Below are positions 38,016 through 50,600 of a stretch of 64,000 nucleotides of DNA, one piece after another. The position numbers were made by a program, and so were the translations under genes. The stretch's first letter is position 1. The number at the start of each line of letters is the position of its first letter. Below the pieces are notes generated by a model that ran no database searches, was not told the origin of the DNA, and saw only the letters and a list, made by a program, of their open reading frames with translations. This DNA comes from Rhynchonema sp. JSB1_4 (lineage: Eukaryota; Nematoda; Chromadorea; Monhysterida; Xyalidae): NCBI GenBank assembly GCA_030248065.1, contig JASAMV010003191.1:1-64000 (forward strand), written 5' to 3'.

Positions 38016-38398
38016 TGTGACCCATTTTAAAGGGTATCCGCCATATATATGCGACCAATCTCAATGAGACTTGGCACCGCGAGTGGGCTTGGTCCAAAAC
38101 ACTCACGGCCAAGAAAATCTTTTCCCATATCAGCTCCCTGTCTGAGCCAGGTCGGCTGAAAGGTAAAAAAATTTGACCCTACCTGAGCACCTTTAAATTA
38201 AAATATCGATCTGTTTCGCATGTTCTTAGTGTGCAGCTTGATCACAAATCTTTCATATTTGGTACTAATTTAGAACCACGTTCACTTTTTTGGCATCACC
38301 ACAGCTCGCGCTATTTTGCCAAAACCACGTAAATTTTCGAAAAAAGATTTTCCGTTGCATTTTTGGGTCACATGGAAAGCACACAGAATTTTTATATA

Positions 38399-38642
38399 TA
38401 TAGTAAATATCCAAATTTGCTGCCGCACAGTAAAATACGCCCCATAGTTAATGTCAAGTTATAAACCCGCACGCTAACCATGCGCGGTTCTGAAACATTG
38501 GGCGCAGCTGCCTGGCTGGCTGGCAAGCTGCGTGTGTGTTGGCTGTCCGAATGTTTCACAAGTTGATTTTCGGGTTTAGAACCTGACATTAACTATGGGG
38601 CGTACTTTACTGTGCGGCAGCGATTTTGGAAATTTACTATAG
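38399..38642. mobile_element. MITE with 58-bp inverted repeats, nested in the left foldback arm
   Basis: It begins TAGTAAATATCC...GCTGCCGCACAGTAAA and ends with the inverse (TTTACTGTGCGGCAGC...GGAAATTTACTA). Its outer 58 bases pair with few mismatches. The right foldback arm at ~40085-40110 preserves the site without the insert, which dates this insertion after arm formation and fixes its borders within a few bases. TA borders suggest a Tc1/mariner-type mechanism. A related terminus is present near 5930-5965. Confidence 0.8.
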
Positions 38643-39029
38643 TAGGCAAAAAAGCCCTATTTCATGCTATTCAAGCGATCAATGACCAATTTTCCACCGC
38701 TGATAAGTTTCGACAAAAGCTCGCTCAACTGTGGTGAACTTCAACTTTTTCCCTTTTTCTGGGGACACCAAACACACTTCTATCTCATATCTTCCTATTT
38801 TAACAACAATATACGGCGGTGATATATGGCACGCCAGATAGTAAGACCATAATTGTTGTTAATTATGTTCAAATCTGGGTTAGTCCATCTGCATCCTTGG
38901 AGGTACGAGCAAGAAATGAACTTTACACAAAATTCACAATATCAGCAAATTTTCGCTTTTGTCATATTTTAGCCTACCTATACAGTTGTGGCGAAACTGT
39001 GGCATTTACTGTCCGATGAATCCCTAACG

Positions 39030-39670
39030 CATGGTTGGAAAAACATTTTTTTAGCAAGTTTAAAAATTTTTTTTAGAAAAGTCCGAGATTCGGTGAAATT
39101 TAACAAAGTTTGCCTAAAAAAACGCACGAAGACGCGAAAAAATGCAACTTCAATTGACAAGTCACTTTTATGACTTGGTTTGCTTCATTTATGAAGGGTG
39201 TTTACGTCATTTCGGTGCGATCCAACAGTCTGTGCTTGATATGGACCGATGATTGCTGCTCTGTGGTATAAGACACAACAGCTTGTGGTCGAATAAGCAA
39301 GATTCACTCATAAACCACACAAAATTGAGAACAAAAGCTGCAGAAATACTTGTCGGGTAGCTGAATCAGTCGTATATGGCGGACCTGATGGGGTATGACA
39401 TCGCAGTACCATGTAGGTACATGCATACTGTGTCCCATGTATCACGGGAAGGTATAATGACATCATTTGGGGCATCTTAGGTACGAAATACATGCCCCAA
39501 AGGTGATTTTGTGAAGAAAATTTTTCGACCGTTGAGAAAAATGACAAAAATAACCCCATGAAGGCCATTTTTGGACGTTTTAGATCATTTTGTTCCCCCG
39601 AAAAAGTTTAAAAAAATTTTTTTAAAACCTTTTGCAAAAAAATTAAAAAAACTTTTTTTGCCCAACCCTG
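39030..39670 (+). mobile_element. hAT-like element inside the TTAA foldback
   Basis: It starts CATGGTTGGAAAAAC and ends TTTTTTGCCCAACCCTG. Flanking 8-mers (CCCTAACG and CCCCACGT) do not form a convincing duplication. Its two halves are the reference for recognising the inverted copy at 36433-37668. Non-coding. Confidence 0.65.
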
Positions 39671-40893
39671 CCCCACGTTATTGCTGTTCATCGATTAAAA
39701 TCCAAAATTCTGGTTCTAACGTATCTTGAGGAAAATCGTGTTCACAACTGTAACTAGGCTGAAAATATGACGAAAGCGAAAATTTGCTAAATTGTGAATT
39801 TTGTGTAAAATTCATCAATTGGTTGTACCTCCAAGGATGCAGATGGACCAACCTAGATTTGCACATAATTAACAACTATTATGTTCTTACTATCTGGCGT
39901 GCTATATATCACCTTGGTACATTGTTGTTAAAATAGGAAGATATGAGATTGAAGTGTGCTTGGGGTCCCCAGAAAAAGGGGAAAAAGTTGAGGTTCACCA
40001 CAGTTGAGCGAGCTTTTGTCGAAACTTATCAGCGGTGGAAAATTGGTCATTGATCGCTTGAATAGTACGAAATACGGGCTTTTCTGCCTACTATGCTGTA
40101 TATAAGAACTCTGTGTGCTTTCCATGTGACCAACGGAAAATTTTTTCAAACATTTACGTGGTTTTAGCAAAATAGCGCGAGCTGTGGTAGTGCCAAAAAA
40201 AGTGAATGTGGTTCTAAATTAGTGCCAAGACGTCTATGTAAGATTTGTGAACAAACTGCACACTAAGAAAATGCGAAGCAGATCAATATTTTAGTTTCAA
40301 GGTGCTGAGGTAGAGTCAAAATTTTTTTACCTCTCAGCCCACCTGGTTCAGACAGGGAGCTGATATGGGAAAAGATTTTCTTCGCCGTGAGTGTTTTGGA
40401 CCAAGCCCACTTACGGTGCCAAGTTTCATTGAGATTGGTTTAGGACGCGTATTTATGGCGGAGACCCTTTAATTCCCTTTGATTACCATAAATCACCAAG
40501 TTTATAAGCTTCAGTATGAATTTATTACTTATGTGTAAGTGCACTTCAGTGCACTCTGGGATATTTGTAAGTGTGGCCACGACGGTATTGTCTCATTTTT
40601 GCAATGTTATTTTGAGCAGCCGGGTGCAATCTCTCCAGCCGCAAAGGGCATTAGCTTTAGCTACACCGTTATCTACCATGTTATTATGGCAAACAATTTT
40701 TGAACGTTTCCAGCTACCAATGTATTTGCAATGGCGGTAAGCAGTCAATAAATTATTTCAGCAGTGACCTCCTACCTACTTATTTTTACTTTTCCGTATT
40801 GGCACTTGCAAGTTGGCTAGGCCTTGTTATTGTGAAAGAGCACACAACATTGTTGTCGGAGCATTTTGCTATGCGATGCCAGCTGCAAACATC

Positions 40894-43800
40894 ATGGAAA
40901 ATCTCGACTCAGATTCGCCGATTCAGTTCCCAAAACAGCTAGCATGCCCGTGTTTTATCATAACGTCATGCACTATTTTACTCATACTTAGATTCGCTAC
41001 ATTGGACTCAAATTTCCCTGTTGTCAAAAGGAGGCTCGAGACAGGTAAGGGATTTGTTTCTGTTTCTTTTGCTGTTTATTAACAGCTTTTCACCGAGCCT
41101 TAACTGACCTTTGCTCCCAACTCTGATTTATACCGTTTCGAAAATGTACAGCCTGTGGAATTTGTATGGGCAATCCATCGGCTCATGGCACTTTTATGCA
41201 CACAGCGCATGCAACACCAGCACCACACACACACCATTTTCTAAACAAAATGTACACGTTGAGCGAGTGTCGTACTGTGATGGCCGCTTCTACTCGGTGT
41301 TATTAGTTGCTTGACATAACACTTTTCTGCATTGTTGCAAAATTTGGGGTGTTTGCCCGTGTGTGTTGAGTGCCATGAGCTGGCGGATTGCCTATACCGG
41401 ATAGAAGTTCGATTAAGCCCGCCCGCGGCAAGCTTCCAGACAAGCTCCCAGTGAGGATGCGATTTAGTTGCAGAATTGAAGTAGTGCTGCATAGCACTTT
41501 TGGAATCGTGAATGCATGTTTTTTACCTCATGAGCAGGAAGAAAATTTTTTAACCCAAGTAAGCCCCTATTTTTTTTTGGAATTTTGTTCCCGAGAACCG
41601 AGGTTTATAGATTAATTTCGGTATTAAATCGGCACTTAATGGAAAAGTCACGAATATAAACCTTGTTCGTCTCGATGTCGGCAACAGTAATAGATCATAA
41701 AAACAGAACAAAATTTTCAAATATCAATAGTGGCAGGCTAGGTTTAAGCTTTCTTCACGTAACTGGCGCTTTTTGGACGCAGTTGGAACTTTTATGTGCA
41801 CTCAGGATTCGGTCTCGTGCTTCTAAACTGTCTGAGACCCAGGTCTGCCGTTGGTGAAAAAATTACGTCTGTGAAATCTGCGCAAAGTGTCATTTGTTGA
41901 TCTGCGCAATCCCAAAAACCTTTTCGCACAGGTTCGAAAGCAGATGAGTACATAATGCGATCGATCTACAAGGCTCAAGAGAAGGATCGTCAAGACCTCG
42001 TCAGGGGTGGCACAGGCGGACTGATCAACGTCATTTATGGACATGTGAGTGCCTTTATATAGTGTCCTTATATCATATCGTAGCGTGTTCGAGATTTGTT
42101 TCGAGTTTTCATTCGACCAACTAGGTTTTAATATCACTGTTGGGCCCGATCCAGTGAAAGCGAATTACCTTAATCTAGACCTACTGTAATGTGAACCCAT
42201 GCACAAACCTGAACCAGGGTTGAAAAAAAAAATTTTTTATTAACGAGCTTTTTTTTTTAAAAAAAAATTTTTTTTTGATTTTTTTTTGACGAAAAATTTT
42301 TTTATTAGAAAAAGTGTTGCAAACGACGTTTCAGGATAAATGAAATCGATACAACATATTTTTCAAAAATTGACAAATTTTCGCCTCAGACCGAACTTGT
42401 GTGGTGACACCCGGTAGTATTGTGCAGATTCCATGGTCTCCGACCAGTCTGAGGTTGATGTTCACTAACGATGTTACTCTGATGTATTGTAGCATGCCGT
42501 ACAACGTATTTTAATGCATCTAATGCCGTATATCTGATATACGACCATCAAAATATCGATTACAGCCCAAATCTTGCGCGTCAGATCGACTTTGCCGCCC
42601 GGTTTTGCACCAGACCTGCATATATATACTATGTGTAGTAGCATGTAGTAGCACATTATCGGTGCCACATCACTATAAAAGACCAGCCCCGCGCATCCCT
42701 GTACGGATTTGGGGACAATACAGGGCGCCGCAGGCGCGATTTTGGAAAAATTGTCTCATCCACAGAAAAAAGTGCCAATTTTTTGCCTCGAAAAAGGCCA
42801 TTTTTGGACATTTTAGCCCATTTTGGGCAACTTTTTTTTATTAAAAAAAAGCAAAATCTGAGTTTCAAAAAAAAATTTATTTTAAAAAAAAATTTTTTAA
42901 TTGACCACTTTTTTTTTGAAACAACCCTGACCTGAACCTTAACAAAAAAAACGCAAAATTTAAGTGAAAATGTCGTCAGTTTTCTCTTGCGTTTTATGCT
43001 AAGATTTAGGTTTAGGTCAATATAATTATGTTTGTCCGTGGACCGGGCACAAAAATGTCCCGAGAAATTGTCCATGCCACATGAGCCAGGCATATAACCA
43101 GTGGTGTCGTTAGGGGGGGGGGTTGGGGGGGGGTTACCCCCCTGGTATGGGGTATGGGAAATCGGCCGGGGGTATGGGGTATGGGAAATTCTTCACTTTT
43201 GGACCGAGCACCCCTAAGAAATGACTTTTTGACCCCGAGAAGTACCAAAATTAACCATTTTTCGTCCAAAAACATCAAAAATCGCTTGCTGCCGCAGGAA
43301 AACTCTGTTTTAAGCACTTTTTAGACCAATTTTGGTACTTTTAGAAGATTTTTGGGGTCATTTTTTTCAAAACCCCCACCCTCGGGTATGGGAAATTTTT
43401 GAGTTTTTGGAGAAACCCCCCCCCCCCTGGTATGGGAAATTTTTGATTTTTGGGGGTATGTATGGGAAATTTCCCGAAAATTGGGCTGGGTATGGGAAAA
43501 TTTCGATTTCTCAACGACACCACTGCATATAACCCCTGTGAAACATCAGGTACCGACAATGATGTGTCCGCAGCAAGTACGCGTTGGTCGTGTGGGTGAC
43601 GGGGGCAAGTGGATGTGTCGACCTTGGAGAATCAGGGACAATTGCGTCCTGTACTCGTTGGGCGTCGGAGGGGATATTTCGTGGGAGAAACAGGTAAAAG
43701 TGATAATTTCTGAGAACGCGAAATGAGTCCGTTTGGGGACATAATTCGGATAGTGATTACCATCATATACAGAAAATCCTCCAGCTCAACTTTGTAGGTT

Positions 43801-46800
43801 GAGTGAAACATTAGCGGTCACCGCCACAGATCTCTTTTGATATTGGTCGCACAGTGTAAGAATCCATCCAAACATTTTCCTGAATATGGTAAAGCACGTC
43901 TCGCTGCAGATCACAAACGTTCTATTTACATATATTTTTTCCAAAACAGTTCTGCCGATATCATGCTCACTGTGTTCAAGCAGCTTCACTGTAATATCGC
44001 CAGAAATGTTTTTGGAAAAATATGAATAGAACGCTTGTGGTCTGCAGCTATAGACTTAGCCTTACCATTCAGGAAAATTTTTGGATGGATTCTTATATAG
44101 TCATTGTGCGACCAATAGCAAAGTACACTGGGTGCTGTCTTGTGGACGTGCTTTGCACAAAAGATGATAGATCAATAACGATACGATCCACATGTTCTGC
44201 CATCCACCAAAACGACTAATGTTAAACTCCAGCTGCCTGAGTTGACAAGGATGAAACGTTTATGTTTACCTAACGCGCTCCAAATTTGCCCTGCCTAGGG
44301 TTACAGTGGTCAATAAAAAAATTTTATTCGAACCCCATTTTAAAAAAAAATTTATTTAATTTAAATTTTTTTTATTCCAGCCAAAATCTGCCCAGCACGA
44401 TAAAAAATGAGCGCTCAAGTACAAAATAGGGGTATTTTTGTTACATAACGTGTTCTAAGTGCATATAAAGCACAGGTGATACTAAAACCATGCTATCCAA
44501 AGGTCGATAAGTACCAACCATAGTCAGGTACACACCCGTACCCTTCCCCAGGTGGTGTGGGTGTGATGGTATGGCTTTCTGATATTCGGGATGGGAATTT
44601 TGGGTGAAATTATGACGTTTAGGTACACGACCAATGGAAATAAGCTGCACATAGTGTGAACTTAGAGTGAATACAAAATAGAATCACTCCTTTCGGGTCT
44701 GGGGCATGGATAAATAAATGCCCACCCAGTCACATGTATGTGTGTAATCATATGAGAGGCCCTGTGAGTGTGCGCACTATGGGTGGAATTTTCGAAACGG
44801 TGTAAAGGTCAGTTTGGCGTGAAGGTGGGTGTAAAGTTCGGTCGAAAGCTCGGTCGGCGTAGCTCGGTGTAAACGTGAAACATTGCCTGTTATTAACGTG
44901 GAATGTTTCAAGTTTACACCGAGGTCTATCACACTGAGCTGTCGACCGAGCTTTCCACCGACCTTTACACCCAACTGACCTTTACACCGTTTCGAAAATA
45001 TCACCCTATGTCTAGATGCCACAAAACAACGATTATGGCACCCAATACACCCATGGTAGGGTTAGGTGATGTCAACAGTAGCAATTTTTATGCAAAAAAT
45101 AGCACTTTTAGAGCAAAAAAATAGAGAAATTTTCGAATTTTGAAATAACAAAATTTTTTTTTAAAAACTTTAACTTTTGGAACGAATTTAAAAAAAATTT
45201 TCAATAAAAATAAAAAAATTTTTTTTTAAAAAACCACTGGGTTACAATACCATGTCGATATTTAATCAACAGACAATGCCCACTCAGAGAAACAGTTGGA
45301 TTGACAATAATGTAAGGTCAAAATTTCAGATGCTTAATATCATACCGTCGTGCACTGTGGTATCGGTGGATCCAAATAAACAATTCGCCGGACTGTTCAT
45401 TAACGACGATCGGTTGGTGACAATCAATTCGTGTTTTAAGTATTCTTAGAGTTAACACACAATTCTTAATTGAACTTAAAATGAGAGTCGTTTGCAGAAT
45501 GCGCTTTGAAGGATCCAGTATTGGGCCAAACGAGGATCCGATGCTTCATCAGACGTCGTTCGACGCGCTCAGAGCTCGATTCAATCATCACACGTGAGAT
45601 TGTTGGGCCCCGTTTGGGACTTTTTAAAAGCTTTTTGACCACGTTTAAAACCACCGTTTAAACATAGTGTAACCCTACGCCAACACGAGCCCGATTTCGG
45701 AGATGGCTGACCAGTGATACATTTTGTTGCACGGGTTGTAGAATACAACGTGGTTTTACAACAAAAAATTTATTTTCCTTGAAAATCAGGGTACTTTCCC
45801 TGAAAAATCAGGGAAAATCGAGGAAATTCAGGTTTTTAAAAAAACGAAAAACGACCCAGACGTTTTTTAAAAAAACGTCGTTTTTTTAAGAAAATACGCC
45901 GTCGTTTTTTTTGCCCAACCCTGGGTATTGGTCGCACAATGACTTTATAAGAATTGGTCAAATTTTTTTCCTGAATCGTAAAGAGGGAAAGTGACGGGGC
46001 AATGACGTTGCGTTGCGTGATCGCACACAAAGCATGTAGTAAAGAGAATGTTTCAGACCACCGGCAACGTGGTTGATCTGCTAGATTATTTTCAGCTGAA
46101 AATGTTTTGTGAGAATCACAAATAGCACAGTAGTTAAGAGTGACTGAACGTGAAAATCAGGATTGATTTGATGAATTCTTATATAGTCGTTGTGCGACCA
46201 ATACCACACAGAATGCGATAAATGACCGATTTTTGTGTGTTATTTGACACGCTGTGGCTTCGCTTGATGGTTTCCACAAGCATTTTGTCGAACAACTGTG
46301 AGCGTGCTGAGCGTAAAGTCCTACACTTATATAATTATAGCATGTGCTATGCTACAACACATACCATATCTTTCAACACACAGAGTTGACGTGCTGAAGA
46401 TGGACATCGAAGGCGCCGAGTACCGAGTGATGCCGGACATTCTCAAAGCACAACAGACAGCTGAACATCCGATTTGTCAGATACTAGTGGAAATGCATCA
46501 AGTCGATCAGAGTCAGTACATCAGGCTGCTTAGGTGGGTGTCAGATATTTGCAGTCTGTCCTCTTTGTAGTAGTAGTTATATAGTTAGTAGACGCGATAG
46601 GGTACATAAACTACCGTTCGAGGCGTGACACAAGCGTGCATACCTGTTGGATTAATGATTCGCTTAGCAGTTATAAGACTTACTCGGTTTGCGACGTGCG
46701 TAGTAAAGCGTTTCACATGAAGCGTACGAAGCACAAACGAAGTCAAATGAGGCTTGTGACGTATAGTAAGGCACGCCATTTCAACTCTGGGCCTTTCTTA

Positions 46801-47336
46801 AAAGAAAGAGAGAGAAAAATCAATCAATTTCACGAAGTGCCAGATCCAGTCAACCTCAGTGGATCTTGGTCATCCGTTTTGAGCGATCCCATTATAATGG
46901 TCGATCATTGATCTCCATTCACTCCACTCCAAGTTGTCTCGGGGTCTTCCAAACTCACAGACTGATTCCCAGTAGAACCCATTCTGTGCTACATGAGCCT
47001 AGATAAAGTTTGTGTCTAGTCAATAAAAGACACGCGTGCTTATGATGCCACCAGTCAGGAACAGTCAGTGTGTGCCAATACTTGGGCGCAAGGCCAAGAC
47101 CGTAGGCCAAAGCCCATACGAATTAGCCTAAGCCTAAAGCGAAACTATACCTAACCATGGTGATGACATTTTACAGAGAGTTCGAACACGCCGGCTATCT
47201 GCTGTACGCGCGTGAGGCACTGATTATCTGCGGCCAGTGCTCCGAGTACAGCTTCATGCACGAAAGTTGCCTGACCGATTTCGGATTCAGCGGCCATCTG
47301 AGACTGCATAGACATTTTGGACGAAAGAAGGAATAG
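40894..47336 (+). CDS. METTL24-like membrane-anchored methyltransferase, complete, seven exons
   Basis: Exons 40894-41044, 41932-42044, 43550-43693, 45330-45439, 45498-45593, 46384-46533 and 47177-47336 (TAG) give 307 residues with all phases matching. The ATG at 40894 has A at -3 and G at +4; one 18 bases upstream is also in frame. Residues ~17-36 (LACPCFIITSCTILLILRF) form a signal anchor, making this a type II membrane protein with the enzyme in the Golgi/ER lumen. The catalytic part shows VGRVGDGGKWMC, CVLYSLGVGGDISWE, VVSVDPN and VDVLKMDIEGAEY, the ordered motifs of the METTL24/Methyltransf_22-21 group of SAM enzymes; EYSFMHESC is near the end. The substrate is unknown. The introns total over 5 kb and are packed with transposons. 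Converges with the phosphatase gene 333 bp downstream. Confidence 0.87.
42215..42929. mobile_element. hAT-like element with perfect 8-bp duplication, methyltransferase intron 2
   Basis: 715 bp starting CAGGGTTGAAAAAAAAAATT and ending TTTTTGAAACAACCCTG. ACCTGAAC occurs exactly at 42207-42214 and 42930-42937. Interior pieces resemble 3965-4070 and the GGCCATTTTTGGAC block of 37526-37668 and 39540-39670. Confidence 0.88.
43099..43525. mobile_element. hAT-like MITE with GGTATGGGAAAT repeats, perfect 8-bp duplication, beside a splice site
   Basis: 427 bp with ends CAGTGGTGTCGTTAG and CAACGACACCACTG. CATATAAC is exact on both sides (43091-43098 and 43526-43533). It is full of GGTATGGGAAAT / ATTTCCCATACC words and has two long G-runs near the left end. 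Exon 3 of the methyltransferase begins at 43550, only 16 bases past the duplication. Confidence 0.92.
43841..44117. mobile_element. MITE of the TTGGTCGCAC family with long pairing arms
   Basis: TATTGGTCGCACAGTG to ATTGTGCGACCAATA. Unlike copies 7498 and 45926, nearly the whole element pairs with itself (arms ~43841-43945 and ~44010-44117, sharing GAATCCATCCAAA, CTGCAG and GTTCTAT). Lies in intron 3 of the methyltransferase gene. Confidence 0.8.
44304..45239. mobile_element. AT-rich element with CAGTGGT ends, containing a small foldback
   Basis: CAGTGGTCAATAAAAAAATT on the left and AAAAAACCACTG on the right, with long A/T runs inside each end. No matching 8-bp duplication was found. It encloses the separate foldback at 44781-45006. 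Boundaries are tentative. Confidence 0.45.
44781..45006. mobile_element. 226-bp foldback MITE with TAT borders
   Basis: GGGTGGAATTTTCGAAACGG pairs with CGTTTCGAAAATATCACCC. The arms repeat GTGTAAAGGTCAGT / CTGACCTTTACAC and AGCTCGGTC words. TAT flanks both ends, consistent with a 3-bp target duplication. Confidence 0.75.
45760..45923 (+). mobile_element. Truncated CAGGGTTGGGC-family hAT-like MITE (right end only)
   Basis: Starts within the family's ATTTTCCTTGAAAATCAGGG block and ends TTTTGCCCAACCCTG. The left two thirds are missing. Two bases separate it from the next MITE. Lies in intron 5 of the methyltransferase gene. Confidence 0.8.
45926..46203. mobile_element. MITE of the TTGGTCGCACAATG family, copy 2
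   Basis: 278 bp, nearly identical to 7498-7775, with the same TA-bordered inverted ends. In intron 5 of the methyltransferase gene, directly abutting a truncated hAT-like piece. Confidence 0.85.
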
Positions 47337-47669
47337 ACTGTTTACCATGTACTTCACGGTGTTTTTGTAGTGTTTTTTTTACATTTCCATGTTTATTCAT
47401 ATATTTGTTTGAATCGCCAGAAATGCGCATCGTATAAACTGCGCAATGAATTGTTCAAGAACATTTTTCATCGTCATCAACTCCACGACATACATAGTCA
47501 TTCTGTGCATTTAGCATTAGTGTGAAAAATTGTATTAGATTACTGCCCTTGCGTTAGCTAAATAATATAAAACAATTGCACACGAAAGACTTTTAGCTCA
47601 CACTTTACGCACAAATTGAATCACTGAATCAAAAAACAGCCCTATTTAGTGTGTCAGTTAAAAATTTCA

Positions 47670-50600
47670 TCAGCGTCGCCACAGAGGTCCAGCTGATGCC
47701 ACAGTGGCTGTCCTGTTGTATTGCCCGCGCACAGATGCCAGAGAGCCAGCTGTTGCCAGCCTGGTTTCCAACAGAACGTCCGGTGTTCTCGAAGGTGTTG
47801 AGTGTGCGATGTCAACCATGGACACTGAACTCGGGCCGTTTCGGCATTTGCGTTCGTATTCGATCAGACGCCACCAGAAGTCCATGTTGGGTGATACCAG
47901 GGGCCTACAAGGGTGGGAAGGGGAACAGTGGATGCAAAATTGCAAAAAGTGAAAATTGCTTGCATCAGCCTGTTGACCGCTTGGTTTCGGTGTTTGTGGT
48001 GTCACCGCTTTTCAGTTTGCAGCGTAATGTTTCGTGAAATGTCGATTGTGTTGACGCTCCATCCTGGTACAGTAGTTTTTCCCATAAAAGTTGTTTATAA
48101 AGCCGCTCGATGGGCTCAACAGGACGTGTGTTGTTCTTCTTAACACCTTATTTCGGAAACATGAGAAATTTTCCATAAAAGGTGTTTATGAAGCCGCCCG
48201 TTGGGCTGTTGTGCTCCACAGGACGTGTGTTCTTCTTCTAACCACCTTATTTCGGAAACTTGAGAAATTTCCCATAAAAGGTGTTGTGTTCCAAAGTACA
48301 TGTGTAGTTCTTCAAAACACCTTATTTCGGAAACTTGAGAAATTTCACATAAAAGGTGTTTATAAAGCCGCTCGATGGGCTCCACAGGACGTGTGTTGTT
48401 CTTCTTAACACCTTATTTCGGAAACTTGAGAAATTTCCCATAAAAGGTGTTTATAAGCCGCCCGCTGGGCTGTTGTGCTCCAAAGTACATGTGTAGTTCT
48501 TCAAAACGCGTGATTTCGGAAACTTGAGAAATTTCCCATAAAAGGTGTTTATAAGCCGCCCGCTGAGCTGTTGTGCTCCAAAGTGCATGTGTAGATCTTC
48601 AAAACACCTAATTTCGGAAACTTGAGAAATTTCCCATAAAAGGCGTTTATAAAGCCGCTCGATGGGCTCCACGGGACGTGTGTTCTTCTTCTTAACACCT
48701 TATTTCGGAAACTTGAGAAATTTCCTATAAAAGGTGTTTATAAGCCGCCAGCTGGGCTGTTGTGCTCCAAAGTACATGTGTAGTTCTTCAAAATGCGTAA
48801 TTTCGGAACCTTCTGTTCATATATTGCTGCGAAATTTCCCATAAAAGATGTTTAAATATCGCCCGCTGGGCTGTTGTGCTCCACAGGACGTGTGTTGCTC
48901 TTTTTAATACCTTATTTCGGAAACTTGAGAAACTTCCCATAAAAGGTGTTTATAAAGCCGCTCGATGGGCTCCACAGGACGTGTGTTGTTCTTTTTAACA
49001 CCTTATTTCGGAAACATCTGGAGAATTCCCAGAAAAGTGTTTATACGCCGCCCGCTGTGCTCCACAGGACGTGTTGGAAAATCCTCAAAATACCAATCTG
49101 TGATAAAGTTCTGTGAGCAGTGAGCAATATAAATCACAAAAAGAGCCTCATGGGGCTTATTTGGAAAAACGTCCGGAAAGTGCAGTTCCTGGGGGAGGGG
49201 GCCCCCTCGGGTACGTCAGTTCCCCCTCCATGGCATGCCTGCCCCAGGCCTAAAATGGGCATTTTTATGCCTAAAATCTGTAATTTTTGGCCAATGTTGT
49301 CAAATCAATATCGCCAAAATACCTTTTTTATGGAGAATTTTATCAAATTGGGAAAAACTTGAGAAATTTCCCATAAAAGGTGCTTATAAGCCGCCCGCTG
49401 GGCTGTTGTGCTCCAAAGTACATGTGTAGTTCTTCAAAACGCGTGATTTCGGAAACTTGAGAAATTTCCCATAAAAGGTGTTTATAAAGCCGCTCGATGG
49501 GCTCCACAGGACGTGTGTTGTTCTTCTTAACACCTTATTTCGGAAACTTGAGAAATTTCCCATAAAAGGTGTTTATAAGCCGCCCGCTGGGCTGTTGTGC
49601 TCCAAAGTACATGTGTAGTTCTTCAAAACGCGTGATTTCGGAAACTTGAGAAATTTCCCGTAAAAGGTGTTTATAAGCCGCCCGCTGGGCTGTTGTGCTC
49701 CAAAGTACATGTGTAGTTCTTCAAAACGCGTGATTTCGGAAACTTGAGAAATTTCCCATAAAAGGTGTTTATAAGCCGCCCGCTGAGTTGTTGTGTTCCA
49801 AAGTACATGTGCAGTTCTTGAAAACACATTATTTCGGAAACTTGAGAAATTTCCCATAAAAGGTGTTTATAAAGCCGCTCGATGGGCTCCACAGGACGTG
49901 TGTTCTTCTTCCTAACACCTTATTTCGGAAACTTGAGAAATTTCCCATAAAAGGTGTTTATAAGCCGCCCGCTGGGCTGTTGTGCTCCAAAGTACATGTG
50001 TAGTTCTTCAAAACGCGTGATTTCGGATACTTGAGAAATTTCCCATAAAAGGTGTTTATAAGCCGCCCGCTGAGCTGTTGTGCTCCAAAGTACATGTGTA
50101 GTTCTTCAAAACACCTTATTTCGGAAACTTGAGAAATTTCCCATAAAAGGTGTTTATAAAGCGGCTCGATGGGCTCCACGGGACGTGTGTTCTTCTTTTT
50201 AACACCTTATTTCGGAAACTTGAGAAATTTCCTATAAAAGGTGTTTATAAGCCGCCAGCTGGGCTGTTGTGCTCCAAAGTACATGTGTAGTTGTTCAAAA
50301 TGCGTAATTTCGGAACCTTCTGTTCATATATTGCTGCGAAATTTCCCATAAAAGATGTTTAAATGTCGCCCGCTGGGCTGTTGTGCTCCACAGGACGTGT
50401 GTTGGTCTTTTTAATACCTTATTTCTAAAACTTGAGAAATTCCCATAAAAGGTGTTTATAAAGCCGCTCGATGGGCTCCACAGGACGTGTGTTGTTCTTT
50501 TTAACACCTTTTTTCGGAAACATCTGGAGAATTCCCAGAAAAGTGTTTATACGCCGCCCGCTGTGCTCCACAGGACGTGTTGGAAAATCCTCAAAATACC

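Larger units (their letters stand above)
38031..40468. mobile_element. 2.4-kb foldback element flanked by TTAA, with nested insertions
   Basis: Left arm 38031-~39000 and right arm ~39715-40468 are inverted copies. The ends AGGGTATCCGCC and GGCGGAGACCCT are each bordered by TTAA (38027-38030 and 40469-40472), the duplication made by piggyBac-type transposases. The arms differ by point changes and by one insertion: the left arm holds a ~240-bp MITE (38399-38642) missing from the right. The centre contains a hAT-like element (39030-39670). No transposase frame. The piggyBac assignment rests on TTAA alone. Confidence 0.75.
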
